Source of the DNA: Marinobacterium_D sp050908845
Lineage (GTDB): Bacteria > Pseudomonadota > Gammaproteobacteria > Pseudomonadales > Balneatricaceae
Direction of reading: 5' to 3'
Assembly (NCBI RefSeq): GCF_050908845.1
Contig: NZ_CP194171.1
Location: forward strand, 310,001 to 374,000
DNA length: 64,000 nt
Positions 39,497-50,133 of this stretch are shown here, in pieces. The position numbers were made by a program, and so were the translations under genes. The notes under the pieces were generated by a model. That model was given only the letters and a program-made list of their open reading frames with translations. It searched no databases and was not told the DNA's origin. Numbering within the stretch: position 1 is the first letter of the stretch; each line of letters starts with the position of its first letter.

Positions 39497-40543
39497 TCAG
39501 GGAGCCAGGCAACGCTCAAAACGACTCGCCAAATCAAGCATATAGTCTACATAGGCGGTTTCGCTCAGCTCAACCCCGGCTGCAAGCGGGTCGATCTCTT
39601 CGGTCTTGAGCGGCAGGCCATCGGTAATCCGCTCCACCAGCGCAGTGCTGAACTGCGGCTCGGTCATGACACAGGCAGCCTGATTCTGCTCCAGCGCCGC
39701 ACGGATCTCTGCAAGATGGCGCGCACCCGGCTGGCGACCGGGGTCAACGGTGAAGTAACCCAGCTGCTTCAGACCATAGTGCGTAACAAAACCGGTATAG
39801 GCGTCGTGGAAGACATAAAAGCCACGCTCTTTCAGCGGCGCCAGCATCGCCCGGATATCCTGGTCGGCGGCTTTGAGAGAGGCTTCGAAGCGCGCGAAAT
39901 TGTCCCTGATAATCGCCTCCTGGTCAGGGTAGGCCTCGATCAGTTGGGGCAACATATCCTGGGCCACTGCCAGGCCCGTCATCGGATCCAGCCAGGGATG
40001 AACATCAAGGCCGCCGTGATCATGCTCATCGCCCGCGTGTTCTTCGTGCGCCTCGTCGTGTCCATGCGCATCGGCTAGCTCTTCGTGGGCATGATGCTCC
40101 GGCTCGTCATGTTCATGTTCATGTTCATGTTCATGTTCATGTTCATGTTCGTGAGCCTCATCCTGATGCGCCTCTTCGTCATGCATGGCCGATTTAGCCG
40201 GCATAAGAATCACCTGAGGCACCTCGGTGCGCTCCAGCGGCTTGGCGAGAAAACGCTCCAGGTCGGGCCCGACCCAGACCACCAGCCGGGCGCTATCCAG
40301 CGCGCGCATATCCGAGGGCTTCATGGCGTAGTGATGGGGCGAGGCGCCATCCTGCAGCAGAATTGACGGCTCGGTGACCCCCTCGGTCAGTGCGGCAGCG
40401 ATCATGCCCAGCGGACGGATACTGGTCACAACACCGCCGTCCCCGGCCTGGGCAGTACCGGTAGCAGCCAGAGATCCGGCCGCCACTGCCGCCAAAACAC
40501 CACGCCTGAGATGGGCACTCACACTTTTTCGAAACGATTTCAC
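39497..40543 (-). CDS. znuA: Zinc ABC transporter periplasmic binding protein
   Basis: The 348-residue precursor has a signal peptide ending near GTAQA-GD. ZnuA features are the zinc ligand region DGASPHHYAM, LDVHPWLDP after the loop, and FHDAYTGF. Between residues ~121 and 176 lies a long loop extremely rich in His, Glu and Asp, including a tandem His-Glu run. The GTG start at 40543 has AGAGG upstream; the longer frame to 40720 is antisense to zur and rejected. It is divergent from zur, with a Zur box between. Confidence 0.94.
   Translation of the reverse strand: MKSFRKSVSAHLRRGVLAAVAAGSLAATGTAQAGDGGVVTSIRPLGMIAAALTEGVTEPSILLQDGASPHHYAMKPSDMRALDSARLVVWVGPDLERFLAKPLERTEVPQVILMPAKSAMHDEEAHQDEAHEHEHEHEHEHEHEHDEPEHHAHEELADAHGHDEAHEEHAGDEHDHGGLDVHPWLDPMTGLAVAQDMLPQLIEAYPDQEAIIRDNFARFEASLKAADQDIRAMLAPLKERGFYVFHDAYTGFVTHYGLKQLGYFTVDPGRQPGARHLAEIRAALEQNQAACVMTEPQFSTALVERITDGLPLKTEEIDPLAAGVELSETAYVDYMLDLASRFERCLAP
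40108..40149 (-). repeat. Hexamer tandem repeat encoding (Glu-His)n in znuA
   Basis: Seven perfect copies of a 6-base unit (catgtt on the plus strand) encode alternating Glu-His in the metal-binding loop. Perfect DNA identity, not only protein identity, suggests recent expansion by slippage and possible copy-number variation in steps of two residues, without frame change. Confidence 0.95.
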
Positions 40544-40574
40544 GCTGACCTCTGATGGAAAAACTCGATGATAT

Positions 40575-40589
40575 GTTATACCATAACAA
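40575..40589. promoter_or_regulatory. Zur box
   Basis: TGTTAT-ACC-ATAACA is a perfect 6-bp inverted repeat around 3 bases and matches the core of the gammaproteobacterial Zur operator. It lies in the 79-base gap between znuA and zur, where it can control both directions. Confidence 0.88.
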
Positions 40590-40622
40590 ACCGATTCCAA
40601 GGCGCTGTCAAGACGAGTCACT

Positions 40623-41136
40623 ATGAATTGTGAAGACCCGGGCTTTGAAGCCAACCACGACCACGACCACTGTATCGAATCGGCGCTGGCCACGGCGCGG
40701 GCGCTCTGTCGCGACCGCAAGCAGCGCCTGACCCCGGTGCGCGAGCTGGTGCTTCAGCTGATCTGGAAAAACCATCAGCCGATGGGGGCCTACGAGCTGC
40801 TGCCCGCACTCGCGGAGGCCGGATTCAACTCGGCACCGCCAACGATCTACCGAGCACTGGAGTTTCTGCAGGAGCAGGGCCTGGTACACCGCATCGCCTC
40901 GTTGAACAGCTACATCGGCTGCCCGAACCCAGACAGCCCGCACCGCAGCGGCTTTCTGATCTGCCGCGAGTGTCAGCGAGCGGTGGAGCTCGACACCGGC
41001 CGGGTTCACAGCGCCCTCAGCGAATCTGCCGCCGAACTGGGATTCCAGATCGAGAACGAGATGGTCGAAGTTGTCGGTCTCTGCCCCGATTGCCGCACGG
41101 CCGAGGAGCAGGGCGGCCATAACCGCGGAGAAACCG

Positions 41137-41150
<14 letters not shown>
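40623..41150 (+). CDS. zur: Zinc uptake regulator Zur (Fur family)
   Basis: The 175-residue protein has a Fur-type winged helix (TPVRELVLQLIWKNHQPMGAYELL, then PPTIYRALEFLQEQGLVHRI) and the structural zinc cysteines CREC and CPDC. The N terminus contains a small His/Asp cluster (NHDHDHC). It represses zinc import when zinc is sufficient. The Zur box upstream supports Zur rather than Fur identity. It overlaps znuC by 14 bases. Confidence 0.94.
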
Positions 41151-41907
<757 letters not shown>

Positions 41908-41913
41908 TACAAA

Positions 41914-42708
41914 ATGGCTGACTTTCTTCTGCTGGCACTGGTCGGCGGTGCGGGCATAGCCGCTGTGGCGGGACCTCTGGGCGCATTTGTCGTGTGGCGC
42001 CGGATGGCCTATTTCGGCGATACCCTGGCCCATTCGGCGCTGCTCGGCGTCGCCCTGGGCCTGCTGTTCGAGATCAACCTTAACCTGGCCGTGGTCGCCT
42101 GCTGCGTACTGCTGTCACTGATACTGGTGGCGCTGCAGCGCCAGCACCTGGTCGCCACCGATACCCTGCTCGGCATCATGGCGCATAGCTCGCTTTCACT
42201 GGGGCTGGTGGCCGTATCGCTGTTGGATAATGTGCGGATCGACCTGATGCAGTACCTGTTCGGTGACCTGCTGGCGATAGCACCGGCCGATCTTGTCTGG
42301 ATTTACGGCGGCGGCGTTCTGGTACTTATCATGCTCTGGCGCCTGTGGGACCAGTTGCTGGCTATCACCATCAACGAGGAGCTGGCCCAGGTCGAAGGGG
42401 TCAACACCCTGAGGGTGAAACTGGCCCTGATGCTGCTGATCGCCACCGTCATCGCCGTGGCGATGAAGCTGGTCGGTATCCTGCTGATCACCTCGCTGCT
42501 GATCATCCCGGCGGCCGCCGCACGCCGCATTGCCGATACTCCCGAGAAGATGGCCTTGTTTGCATCGCTGCTCGGTATGGTCGCGGTGCTCGCGGGTCTT
42601 ACCGCCTCCTGGTTCCTGGATACACCCGCCGGCCCCTCCGTCGTGGTTGCCGCGCTGGCCGAGTTCATGCTGCTCTATGCCTTGCCACGCGGGCTATCCA
42701 GGGCATGA
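41914..42708 (+). CDS. znuB: Zinc ABC transporter permease
   Basis: The 264-residue protein has 7-8 membrane helices of the ABC-3 family, including GPLGAFVVWRRMAYFGDTLAHSALLGVALG near the start and LLIIPAAAARRIADTPEKM. It moves zinc across the inner membrane. Its stop overlaps the start of the MATE gene (ATGA). Confidence 0.95.
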   Translation: MADFLLLALVGGAGIAAVAGPLGAFVVWRRMAYFGDTLAHSALLGVALGLLFEINLNLAVVACCVLLSLILVALQRQHLVATDTLLGIMAHSSLSLGLVAVSLLDNVRIDLMQYLFGDLLAIAPADLVWIYGGGVLVLIMLWRLWDQLLAITINEELAQVEGVNTLRVKLALMLLIATVIAVAMKLVGILLITSLLIIPAAAARRIADTPEKMALFASLLGMVAVLAGLTASWFLDTPAGPSVVVAALAEFMLLYALPRGLSRA

Positions 42709-44057
42709 GGGCAGTCCGCAGCTGGCGTTACTGGCCGGATGCCGGCCTGCACCGGAGAATCTGGGCCCTGGCCTGGCCCATGATGCTCTCCAACATCACC
42801 GTGCCCCTGCTGGGCCTGGTGGATACCGCCGTGATCGGCCACCTGCCGTCACCTCACTACCTGGGTGCCGTGGCGGTGGGCAGCATGATCTTTTCGATTC
42901 TCTACTGGACCTTCGGTTTCCTGCGCATGGGCACCACCGGCATGGTCGCCCAGGCCTGCGGGCGTAATGACGGCGATGCCATACGCACCCTGCTGGCCCA
43001 GTCACTGATACTGGCCAGCGGAATCGGGATTCTGATCATTCTGCTGAGGACGCCGTTAACGGAGTTCGCGCTCTATCTGATGGACCCGGCAGCCCCTGTG
43101 CTGGAGGAAGCGCGCAACTATGCCGCCATACGGGCTTTCGGGGCACCGGCCATGCTGTGCAACTACGCACTGCTGGGCTGGTTTGTCGGCAACCAGAACA
43201 CCCGGGTGCCGCTGGTACTGCTGACGGTCAGCAACCTGCTAAATATGCTGCTGAACGTGTTTTTCGTCTACGGCCTGGGCATGCACACCGACGGTGTTGC
43301 CCTCGGCAGCGTTATCGCCGAGTGGGCAAGCCTGGCCCTGGGCCTCTGGTTTGTGCACCGCATGCTGGGGGCTATTCCGGGACAGTGGCTGACCGAACCG
43401 CTCAAACGTCTGCACAGCTATTCAGAAATGTTCCGGGTGAACCGCTACCTGTTCGTGAGAACGGTCACTCTGCTGCTGACGCTGGCTTTCTTCACGTCCC
43501 AGGGCGCCAAGCAGGGTACGGATATCCTCTCCGCCAACGCGGTTCTGCTCAACTTTGTCATGCTGATCTCCAACGCCCTGGACGGCTTTGCCCACGCCAC
43601 CGAGGCGCTGAGCGGCAAGGTGCTGGGCAAGGGCAGACGCAGGGAGTTTTACCGCACGGTGGTCAGTGCCGGTATCTGGTCACTGGTCAGCGCCCTGCTG
43701 CTGGTAGTGATCTTTGCCCTGAGCGGTAACCAGATCATCGCCATGCTCACCGGTATCGAGACGATCCGCCACGAAGCAGCGATCTATCTGCCCTGGCTGA
43801 TCATCATGCCGCTTATCGGTGTCTGGAGTTTTCTGCTGGATGGGATATTTATCGGTACGACGCAGGTAAAAGCGATGCAGAACACCATGCTGTTCTCGGT
43901 GTTCTGCGTTTTTGCACCGGTCTGGTGGCTGAGCCAGCCGCTGGGGAATCACGGCCTGTGGATGGCACTGCTGAGTTTCTTTGCCGCCCGCGGAGTGAGC
44001 GGTGCCTGGGTGTTCCGGCGGATCAGCCGCCGGGATGGCTGGACCAGCCCGGGCTAA
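42705..44057 (+). CDS. MATE-family transporter (DinF-like) coupled to znuB
   Basis: The 450-residue protein has 12 membrane helices and the MATE start IWALAWPMMLSNITVPLLGLVDTAVIGHL, as in DinF-like members. These export cationic or other small compounds using ion gradients; the substrate is unknown. The real start is the ATG at 42705, as the longer frame runs inside znuB. The 4-base overlap places it in the zur-znuCB operon, so its expression may follow zinc status. Confidence 0.9.
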   Translation: MRAVRSWRYWPDAGLHRRIWALAWPMMLSNITVPLLGLVDTAVIGHLPSPHYLGAVAVGSMIFSILYWTFGFLRMGTTGMVAQACGRNDGDAIRTLLAQSLILASGIGILIILLRTPLTEFALYLMDPAAPVLEEARNYAAIRAFGAPAMLCNYALLGWFVGNQNTRVPLVLLTVSNLLNMLLNVFFVYGLGMHTDGVALGSVIAEWASLALGLWFVHRMLGAIPGQWLTEPLKRLHSYSEMFRVNRYLFVRTVTLLLTLAFFTSQGAKQGTDILSANAVLLNFVMLISNALDGFAHATEALSGKVLGKGRRREFYRTVVSAGIWSLVSALLLVVIFALSGNQIIAMLTGIETIRHEAAIYLPWLIIMPLIGVWSFLLDGIFIGTTQVKAMQNTMLFSVFCVFAPVWWLSQPLGNHGLWMALLSFFAARGVSGAWVFRRISRRDGWTSPG

Positions 44058-44066
44058 AACCGGTTT

Positions 44067-44345
44067 TCAGTGATCGCGACGGTTCAGGCCGGTATCAAAG
44101 TTGATCACCTGTACCTGTTCGCGCTCACTATCGCTGCTGCCCGGTGCCTTGTCGCTGCGCTCGCCGCTGACGCGGGTTTCCAGCTCTTCCGGCTCTGGAC
44201 GGCCATCGAGACGCAGAGAGTCTTCGAAACCGCACTTTACGCACTCACGATATTCCCGCTCCTCGTCGCGATACATCCGCACCGAATCCATCTGCGCACA
44301 GCGCGGGCACACCGCGCCGGCGATAAAGCGTTTTACTGTACTCAT
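44067..44345 (-). CDS. yheV: YheV family zinc-ribbon protein
   Basis: The 92-residue protein has VCPRCAQMDSVRMY and ECVKCGFEDSLRL, giving a four-cysteine zinc ribbon as in YheV. The C-terminal half is acidic and likely disordered. The function is unknown. It is convergent with the MATE gene (9 bases between stops) and lies downstream of prlC on the minus strand. Confidence 0.85.
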   Translation of the reverse strand: MSTVKRFIAGAVCPRCAQMDSVRMYRDEEREYRECVKCGFEDSLRLDGRPEPEELETRVSGERSDKAPGSSDSEREQVQVINFDTGLNRRDH

Positions 44346-44447
44346 CTTGCCTCTCTCGCCGGCGGGACGGACAGTATCCGCCCGCCGAACCTGTTGTTTC
44401 TGACGCCAGCCATTGTCGGCGTCCGGGTTGCTGAGGCTATTGTACCC

Positions 44448-46481
44448 TCATTCGATACCGGAATGGCGCAGCAGGGCATCCACGCTGGGCTCGCGGCCGC
44501 GGAAGGCGACGAACAGATCCATCGGTTCCCGCGAGCCGCCCTGCTCAAGAATGCTCTCGCGGAAAGAGCGGCCGGTCTCCGGATTGAAGATTCCCTCCTC
44601 TTCGAAACGCGAGAAGGCATCGGCGGATAGCACTTCCGCCCACTTGTAGCTGTAGTAGCCCGCCGCATAGCCGCCGGCAAAGATATGGCTGAAGCCGTGC
44701 TGGAAACGGTTCTCACGCGGTGGCTGGAATACCGCCACCTCCTGACGTACGCCATCGAGCACCGCCTGGATATCGGTCTTGCCGGGCTCGTACTCGTGGT
44801 GCAGGCGGAAGTCGAACAGCGAAAACTCCAGCTGACGCAGCATCATCATGCCGGACTGGAAGTGCTTGGCTGCCAGCATCTTGTCGAGCATCTCCTGGGG
44901 CAACGGCTCGCCGGTTTCATGGTGACCGGAGATCAGCGCCAGCGCCTGGGGCTCCCAGCACCAGTTTTCCAGGAACTGGCTCGGCAGTTCCACCGCATCC
45001 CAGGCCACTCCGTTGATACCACTGACATCGGGGCATTCCATGCGGGTCAGCATATGGTGCAGACCGTGGCCAAACTCGTGGAACAGGGTGGTCACCTCAT
45101 CATGGGTCAGCAGCGCCGGCTGGCCCTTGGAGGCGGGTGTGAAGTTACACACCAGGTAAGCCACCGGCAGCTGCAACGAGCCATTCGGCAGGCGTCGACG
45201 GATCTGGGCATCGGCCATCCAGGCACCGCCACGCTTCTTGGAGCGGGCGAACGGGTCCAGGTAGCAGTAGGCGATCGCCTCCCCATCGCGGCTCAGGCGG
45301 TAGAGGCGGGCATCCGGGTGCCAGCTATCAAACTCGTTAATCTGCTCGAACTCCACATCGAACAGCCGGCCGGCCACGGCAAACAGGCCATCCAGCACCT
45401 TCGGCAGCGGGAAGTAGGGGCGCAGCGCCTGCTGGGAGATATCGAACCGCGCCAGCTTCAGCTTTTCGGCGTAGAAAGTCATATCCCAGGCGCACAGTTC
45501 ATCCAGTCCATCGGTTTCCAGCGCAAAGGCTTTCAGCTCGCCCAGTTCGCGCTCAGCCATGCCACGGCTCTTGGCGGCCAGATCCTCGATGAAGCCGATC
45601 ACCTGCTGCGGTGACTGCGCCATCTTGGTGGCCAGGGAGTAATCGGCGTAGGACTCGAAGCCCAGCAGCTTGGCCAACTCGACACGCAGCTCCATGATTT
45701 CGGTCATCACCGCGGAGTTGTCCCACTGGCCTGCGGTCGGGCCCTGGTCGGAGGCGCGGGTGCTGTAGGCGCGATACATCTCTTCACGCAGGCCGCGATC
45801 CTCGGCGTGGGACATGATGGCGTAGTAGGGCGGGAAATCCAGGGTAAACACCCAGCCTTCCAGTTCGCGCTCTTCGGCGGCCTCTTTGGCCGCACTGACG
45901 GCATGTTCCGGCAGCCCTTTCAGCTGGGCTTCGTCGGTCACCTGCTTGTACCAGCCCTGGGTGGCATCCAGCACGTTTTCGGAGAACTTGGTGGTCAGCT
46001 CGGACAGGCGCTGCTGCAGCTCGGCATAGCGTTTCTGCTCCGCTTCCGGCAGGGCGATGCCGGAGAGACGGAAATCACGCAGGGCATGATCGATCACGGT
46101 TTTCTGCGCCTGGCTCAGTTCACTGTAGGCATCGCTCTCCGCCAGCGCCTTGTAGGCTTCGTAGAGTGCCTGGTTCTGACCCAGCTCGGTGTAGTACTGG
46201 GACAGTTTTGGCAGGCAGGCGTTGTAGGCCTCGCGCAGTTCATCGGTGTTCATCACCGAGTTCAGGTGCGATACCGGCGACCAGGCCTGGCTCAGCTCAT
46301 CGTTGAGCTGATCCAGCACGCCGATCAGGGAATCCCAGTCCCGTGCCTCTGTATCCTGCGTCAGCTGGGCTATGCGGCTACGGTTACGCGCCAGCAGCTC
46401 ATCGATGGCCGGCTCCACATGTTCAGGAAGAATACGGCTGAAAGGGGGCAGCAGGTGCTGTTCAAGCAGGGGATTGGACAT
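44448..46481 (-). CDS. prlC: Oligopeptidase A
   Basis: The 677-residue M3 metallopeptidase has the zinc motif HEFGH at residues 468-472 (TLFHEFGHGLHHML) and matches PrlC over its full length (E. coli 680). It degrades signal peptides and short peptides in the cytoplasm. The gene is divergent from the carbonic-anhydrase-like gene. Confidence 0.96.
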   Translation of the reverse strand: MSNPLLEQHLLPPFSRILPEHVEPAIDELLARNRSRIAQLTQDTEARDWDSLIGVLDQLNDELSQAWSPVSHLNSVMNTDELREAYNACLPKLSQYYTELGQNQALYEAYKALAESDAYSELSQAQKTVIDHALRDFRLSGIALPEAEQKRYAELQQRLSELTTKFSENVLDATQGWYKQVTDEAQLKGLPEHAVSAAKEAAEERELEGWVFTLDFPPYYAIMSHAEDRGLREEMYRAYSTRASDQGPTAGQWDNSAVMTEIMELRVELAKLLGFESYADYSLATKMAQSPQQVIGFIEDLAAKSRGMAERELGELKAFALETDGLDELCAWDMTFYAEKLKLARFDISQQALRPYFPLPKVLDGLFAVAGRLFDVEFEQINEFDSWHPDARLYRLSRDGEAIAYCYLDPFARSKKRGGAWMADAQIRRRLPNGSLQLPVAYLVCNFTPASKGQPALLTHDEVTTLFHEFGHGLHHMLTRMECPDVSGINGVAWDAVELPSQFLENWCWEPQALALISGHHETGEPLPQEMLDKMLAAKHFQSGMMMLRQLEFSLFDFRLHHEYEPGKTDIQAVLDGVRQEVAVFQPPRENRFQHGFSHIFAGGYAAGYYSYKWAEVLSADAFSRFEEEGIFNPETGRSFRESILEQGGSREPMDLFVAFRGREPSVDALLRHSGIE

Positions 46482-46600
46482 GGGTGTTGGTCTCCGGAAT
46501 CGATACCGTTGCTATAACGTTGATTGCTATACCAGTCATTAAGATACATTCATTGAGATACAATGGAGGGCATTCTGAGCCATTTCAACAGGAGAACCCC

Positions 46601-47149
46601 ATGAAGATTCGCAGTTATCAGGGAATGACACCCAAGCTTGGTGAGCGTGTGCTGGTCGACCCCAGCTCCGTGGTGCTGGGCGATGTGGAAATTGGCGATG
46701 ACTGTTCGATCTGGCCGCTGGTGGTGATCCGCGGCGATATGCATCGCATCCGTATTGGCCACTCCACCAGCATTCAGGACGGCTCCGTGCTGCATATCAC
46801 CCACGCCGGACCCTATAACCCGGATGGTTTCCCGCTGATCATCGGCGACCATGTCACCGTGGGTCACCAGGCGATGCTGCACGGCTGCACTATCGGCAGT
46901 CGCGTACTGGTCGGTATGGGCGCCACGGTGATGGACGGTGCCGTGGTGGAAGATGAAGTCATCATCGGTGCTGGCTCGCTGGTACCGCCGGGCAAACGCC
47001 TGGAGAGCGGCTACCTCTACGTAGGTCGCCCGGCCAAGGCGCAGCGGGAGCTGACCCAGAAAGAGCGCGAGTTCTTCACCTACACCGCCAACAACTACGT
47101 CAAGCTCAAGGACAAGCACCTGCAGGAAGAGTGGGCTAGCGCCGACTGA
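46601..47149 (+). CDS. Gamma-carbonic-anhydrase-like protein (YrdA family)
   Basis: The 182-residue left-handed beta-helix protein has the metal ligands HSTSIQDGSVLHITH and VTVGHQAMLHGCTIG expected in this family. It may be a metal-dependent hydratase, but YrdA-type proteins are not proven carbonic anhydrases. The ATG at 46601 follows AGGAG; the longer frame is rejected. It is a single gene. Confidence 0.9.
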   Translation: MKIRSYQGMTPKLGERVLVDPSSVVLGDVEIGDDCSIWPLVVIRGDMHRIRIGHSTSIQDGSVLHITHAGPYNPDGFPLIIGDHVTVGHQAMLHGCTIGSRVLVGMGATVMDGAVVEDEVIIGAGSLVPPGKRLESGYLYVGRPAKAQRELTQKEREFFTYTANNYVKLKDKHLQEEWASAD

Positions 47150-47324
47150 CAGCTCGTGGCGGGCGCACGCTCCCGCCGTCATCAAGCGCCATACCGCTAC
47201 ACAGCCCCTGCGCCAGCGCCAACCGGCGCGGGGCGTGCCCGAACCCGTCAGGCATTCTGCGTATATCCCCGGCCCCAGCTGCAAACCCGTGATTATTTCA
47301 GGGTGAAATTTCTCGAAGCGTATT

Positions 47325-47363
47325 GCTATTGATAACGTTTTTCATTTAGATTGAGCTTATAGT
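47325..47363 (+). promoter_or_regulatory. Fur-like site and -10 upstream of the imelysin cluster
   Basis: GCTATTGATAACGTTTTTCATT (47325-47346) contains GATAA-type hexamers resembling a Fur box and overlaps where the -35 would be. A -10 TATAGT lies at 47358-47363. Iron repression of the following four genes is therefore plausible, though the box is imperfect. Confidence 0.5.
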
Positions 47364-47393
47364 CTAACGTAGAATTTCGAGGAGTTAGCCAGG

Positions 47394-48686
47394 ATGAACT
47401 TTCGACGCGCACTCGGAGCCGGCCTGATCGGCGCCACGCTGTTCGCACCGCTGCCACTGACCACCGCTGTACAGGCAGCGACGCCTTCTCAGGAAACCGT
47501 GGTCGATCACTATGCCGATATCGCGCAGGCGATCTTCGAGGACTCCCTGAGCAGCGCGAAAACGCTTCAACAGGCGGTTAATGCGCTGATCGCCAGCCCG
47601 TCTGAAGCCACTCTGCTGGCAGCCCGCGAGGCCTGGATCGCGGCTCGCGTACCCTATCAGCAGTCCGAGGCCTACCGCTTCGGCAACCCGGTGGTCGACG
47701 ACTGGGAAGGCCGCGTCAACGCCTGGCCGCTGGACGAGGGACTGATCGACTACGTCAACACCGACCGCTATGGCACCGAGTCTTACGAGAACCCCTTCTA
47801 TACCGCCAATGTGATCGCCAGCCCCACTCTGGAGGTCAGCGGCCAGACCATCGACGCCAGTGAAATCACCCCGGCTCTACTTGAACAGCTGCACGAAATT
47901 GACGATGTCGCCGCCAACGTGGCCAGCGGCTACCACGCCATCGAATTCCTGCTCTGGGGCCAGGACCTGCACGGCACCAAGCCTGGCGCCGGCGAGCGCC
48001 CCTACACCGACTACGACACTGCCAACTGCACCGGTGGCAACTGCGAGCGTCGTGCCGACTACCTGAAAGCCGCCACCGACCTGCTGGTGACTGATCTGGA
48101 AGAGATGGTTGGCAACTGGCAAGAGGACGGCGCGGCACGTGCCGACCTGGAAGCGAAATCACCCAGCGAAGGCCTGGCAGTCATCACCACCGGCATGGGC
48201 AGCCTGGCCTATGGCGAGCTGGGCGGCGAGCGCACCAAGCTCGGCCTGATGCTGCACGACCCGGAAGAGGAGCACGACTGCTTCTCCGACAATACCCACT
48301 GGTCGCACTACTACGACGCCAAGGGGATTCAGAACGTCTACCTGGGCAGCTACACCCGCATCGACGGTACCGAACTGACCGGGCCATCACTGTCCGACCT
48401 GGTCGCCAATGCTGATGCCGATCTGGACAGGTCCATGCGCCAGCACCTGGACAGCACAATGGAGCAGGGTCAGGCAATGGTGGATTCCGCTGCGGCCGGC
48501 GCACCCTATGATGTCATGATCGCCCCGGGCAACAGCGAAGGCGGCCAGCTGGTGCAGAACTTCGTCGATGCGCTGGTAGCCCAGACCGGCGTCACCGAGC
48601 AGGTGATCGCCAAGCTGGATCTGAGCGACGTTCAGGTCGAGGGTTCCGACAGTCTGGATAACCCGGACGCCGTGCTGAGCGAGTAA
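47394..48686 (+). CDS. Imelysin family protein (IrpA-like)
   Basis: The 430-residue precursor has a signal peptide (cleavage near VQAA-TP) and two imelysin helical repeats. The conserved GxHxxE motif is present as GYHAIEFLLWGQD. Imelysin proteins are iron-regulated periplasmic or outer-membrane-associated proteins involved in iron acquisition. It is the first of four genes (next start 4 bases away) behind a Fur-like site. Confidence 0.9.
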   Translation: MNFRRALGAGLIGATLFAPLPLTTAVQAATPSQETVVDHYADIAQAIFEDSLSSAKTLQQAVNALIASPSEATLLAAREAWIAARVPYQQSEAYRFGNPVVDDWEGRVNAWPLDEGLIDYVNTDRYGTESYENPFYTANVIASPTLEVSGQTIDASEITPALLEQLHEIDDVAANVASGYHAIEFLLWGQDLHGTKPGAGERPYTDYDTANCTGGNCERRADYLKAATDLLVTDLEEMVGNWQEDGAARADLEAKSPSEGLAVITTGMGSLAYGELGGERTKLGLMLHDPEEEHDCFSDNTHWSHYYDAKGIQNVYLGSYTRIDGTELTGPSLSDLVANADADLDRSMRQHLDSTMEQGQAMVDSAAAGAPYDVMIAPGNSEGGQLVQNFVDALVAQTGVTEQVIAKLDLSDVQVEGSDSLDNPDAVLSE

Positions 48687-48690
48687 ACCG

Positions 48691-50133
48691 ATGGCGTTTG
48701 CTGCAGTATTCAAACGCCACACCCTGAGAGCCTGCCTGCTGGCGTTCCTGCCAGCGGCAGCTTTCTCTGTTTATGCCGCCGATGGGAATCCCACGCTCAG
48801 TGGCGGCGACACCACCTTTACCGGAGCCAACAGCCGGGCACCCTTTTCCCAGCCGGCAGACAACCTGAGCCTTAAGCGGCGCATGGACTTTGTCCTGGGC
48901 GAGGCGATCTTCGAAAAAATCTGGGTGCCGTCCCCCTCGTCAACCACCGCCAGTGATGGCCTGGGGCCTCTACATAACGCCCGTTCCTGCAGCCAGTGTC
49001 ATATCAATGACGGCCGCGGCCATCCACTGAACGGCAACAATGACCGCCTGGCCTCACTGCTGCGGCTCAGCGTGCCCGCCGACACCCCCGAGCGTCAGCG
49101 CGAGGCGCAGATTAACGGCCTGGCCGGCGACCCGGTCTACGGCAGCCAACTGCAACCCTTCGCGGTGGCGGGGCTGGCGCCGGAAGGGCGTGTCAGCCTG
49201 GACTATGAGTACACCAGCGTCGAACTCGCCGACGGCACGGTTATCGAGCTCAGAAAGCCCGTGGTGCGGGTTATACAGCCCGGTTATGGCGATTTCGATC
49301 CGGCGCTGCGCAGCTCCTTTCGCATCGCCCCGCCGATGATCGGACTGGGCCTGCTGGAGCAGATTCCGGATACCCGGCTGGAAGCCCTGGCGGACCCTGA
49401 GGACCTGGATGGCGACGGCATCTCCGGCAGAATCAACCGGGTGTACGATCGCAGTCGGGATCGTCTGAATATCGGCCGCTTCGGCTGGAAAGCCGGCCAA
49501 CCCACGCTGGCACAGCAGAATGCCAGCGCCCTGAACAACGATATCGGCATCGGCAACCCGATCTACCCGGCGGCCAGCGGCAACTGCACCCAGCAGCAGT
49601 CCCTCTGTCTGGCGCTGCCCGACGGCAATACAGCACAGCAGGGTGGGCTTGAAGCCTCTGCAGAGATGATGCGGGTCTTAAATTACTACACAGCGCTTCT
49701 TGCGGTGCCGGCGGCACGCGAGCAGGCCGATCCACAGGTACAACTGGGCCGGCAGGTGTTTATGAAAGCGGGCTGCGGAGGCTGTCATACGCCTTCCCAT
49801 GTCACTTCACGCAACACTGCGTTCCCGGAGCTCGACTCCCAGACGATCTTTCCCTACACCGACCTTCTGCTGCACGATATGGGGCCTGGACTTGCCGACG
49901 AGCATGACGAGTTCAGTGCCTCTGGCCCAGAGTGGCGGACAGCGCCACTCTGGGGTCTCGGCCTTACCGAAAGGGTTGCTGGAACCCCCTATTACCTCCA
50001 TGACGGCCGCGCACGGACACTGCTTGAGGCAATACTCTGGCATGGCGGCGAAGCCAAACCCGCCCGCGATCACCTTGTTCAACTCGATAAAACCGACCGG
50101 GACGCCCTTATCCGGTTTCTGGAGTCACTATGA
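48691..50133 (+). CDS. Di-haem c-type cytochrome / thiol oxidoreductase-like (DUF1111)
   Basis: The 480-residue precursor has a signal peptide (near VYAA-DG) and two haem-binding CxxCH motifs, CSQCH (~100-104) and CGGCH (~361-365), with the DUF1111 layout. It is probably a periplasmic redox enzyme. It sits between two imelysin genes and overlaps the next by 4 bases, so it may change the redox state of iron for the cluster; that role is inference. Confidence 0.9.
   Translation: MAFAAVFKRHTLRACLLAFLPAAAFSVYAADGNPTLSGGDTTFTGANSRAPFSQPADNLSLKRRMDFVLGEAIFEKIWVPSPSSTTASDGLGPLHNARSCSQCHINDGRGHPLNGNNDRLASLLRLSVPADTPERQREAQINGLAGDPVYGSQLQPFAVAGLAPEGRVSLDYEYTSVELADGTVIELRKPVVRVIQPGYGDFDPALRSSFRIAPPMIGLGLLEQIPDTRLEALADPEDLDGDGISGRINRVYDRSRDRLNIGRFGWKAGQPTLAQQNASALNNDIGIGNPIYPAASGNCTQQQSLCLALPDGNTAQQGGLEASAEMMRVLNYYTALLAVPAAREQADPQVQLGRQVFMKAGCGGCHTPSHVTSRNTAFPELDSQTIFPYTDLLLHDMGPGLADEHDEFSASGPEWRTAPLWGLGLTERVAGTPYYLHDGRARTLLEAILWHGGEAKPARDHLVQLDKTDRDALIRFLESL

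Noticed and set aside
40108..40149. Possible CRISPR-like repeat
   Set aside because: The unit is 6 bases with no spacers and lies inside the coding sequence of znuA.
40544..40720. N-terminal extension of ZnuA
   Set aside because: It crosses the Zur box and the start of zur; the GTG at 40543 directly precedes a proper signal peptide.
42345..42704. N-terminal extension of the MATE ORF
   Set aside because: It lies within znuB in another frame; the MATE family start and the ATGA overlap fix the start at 42705.
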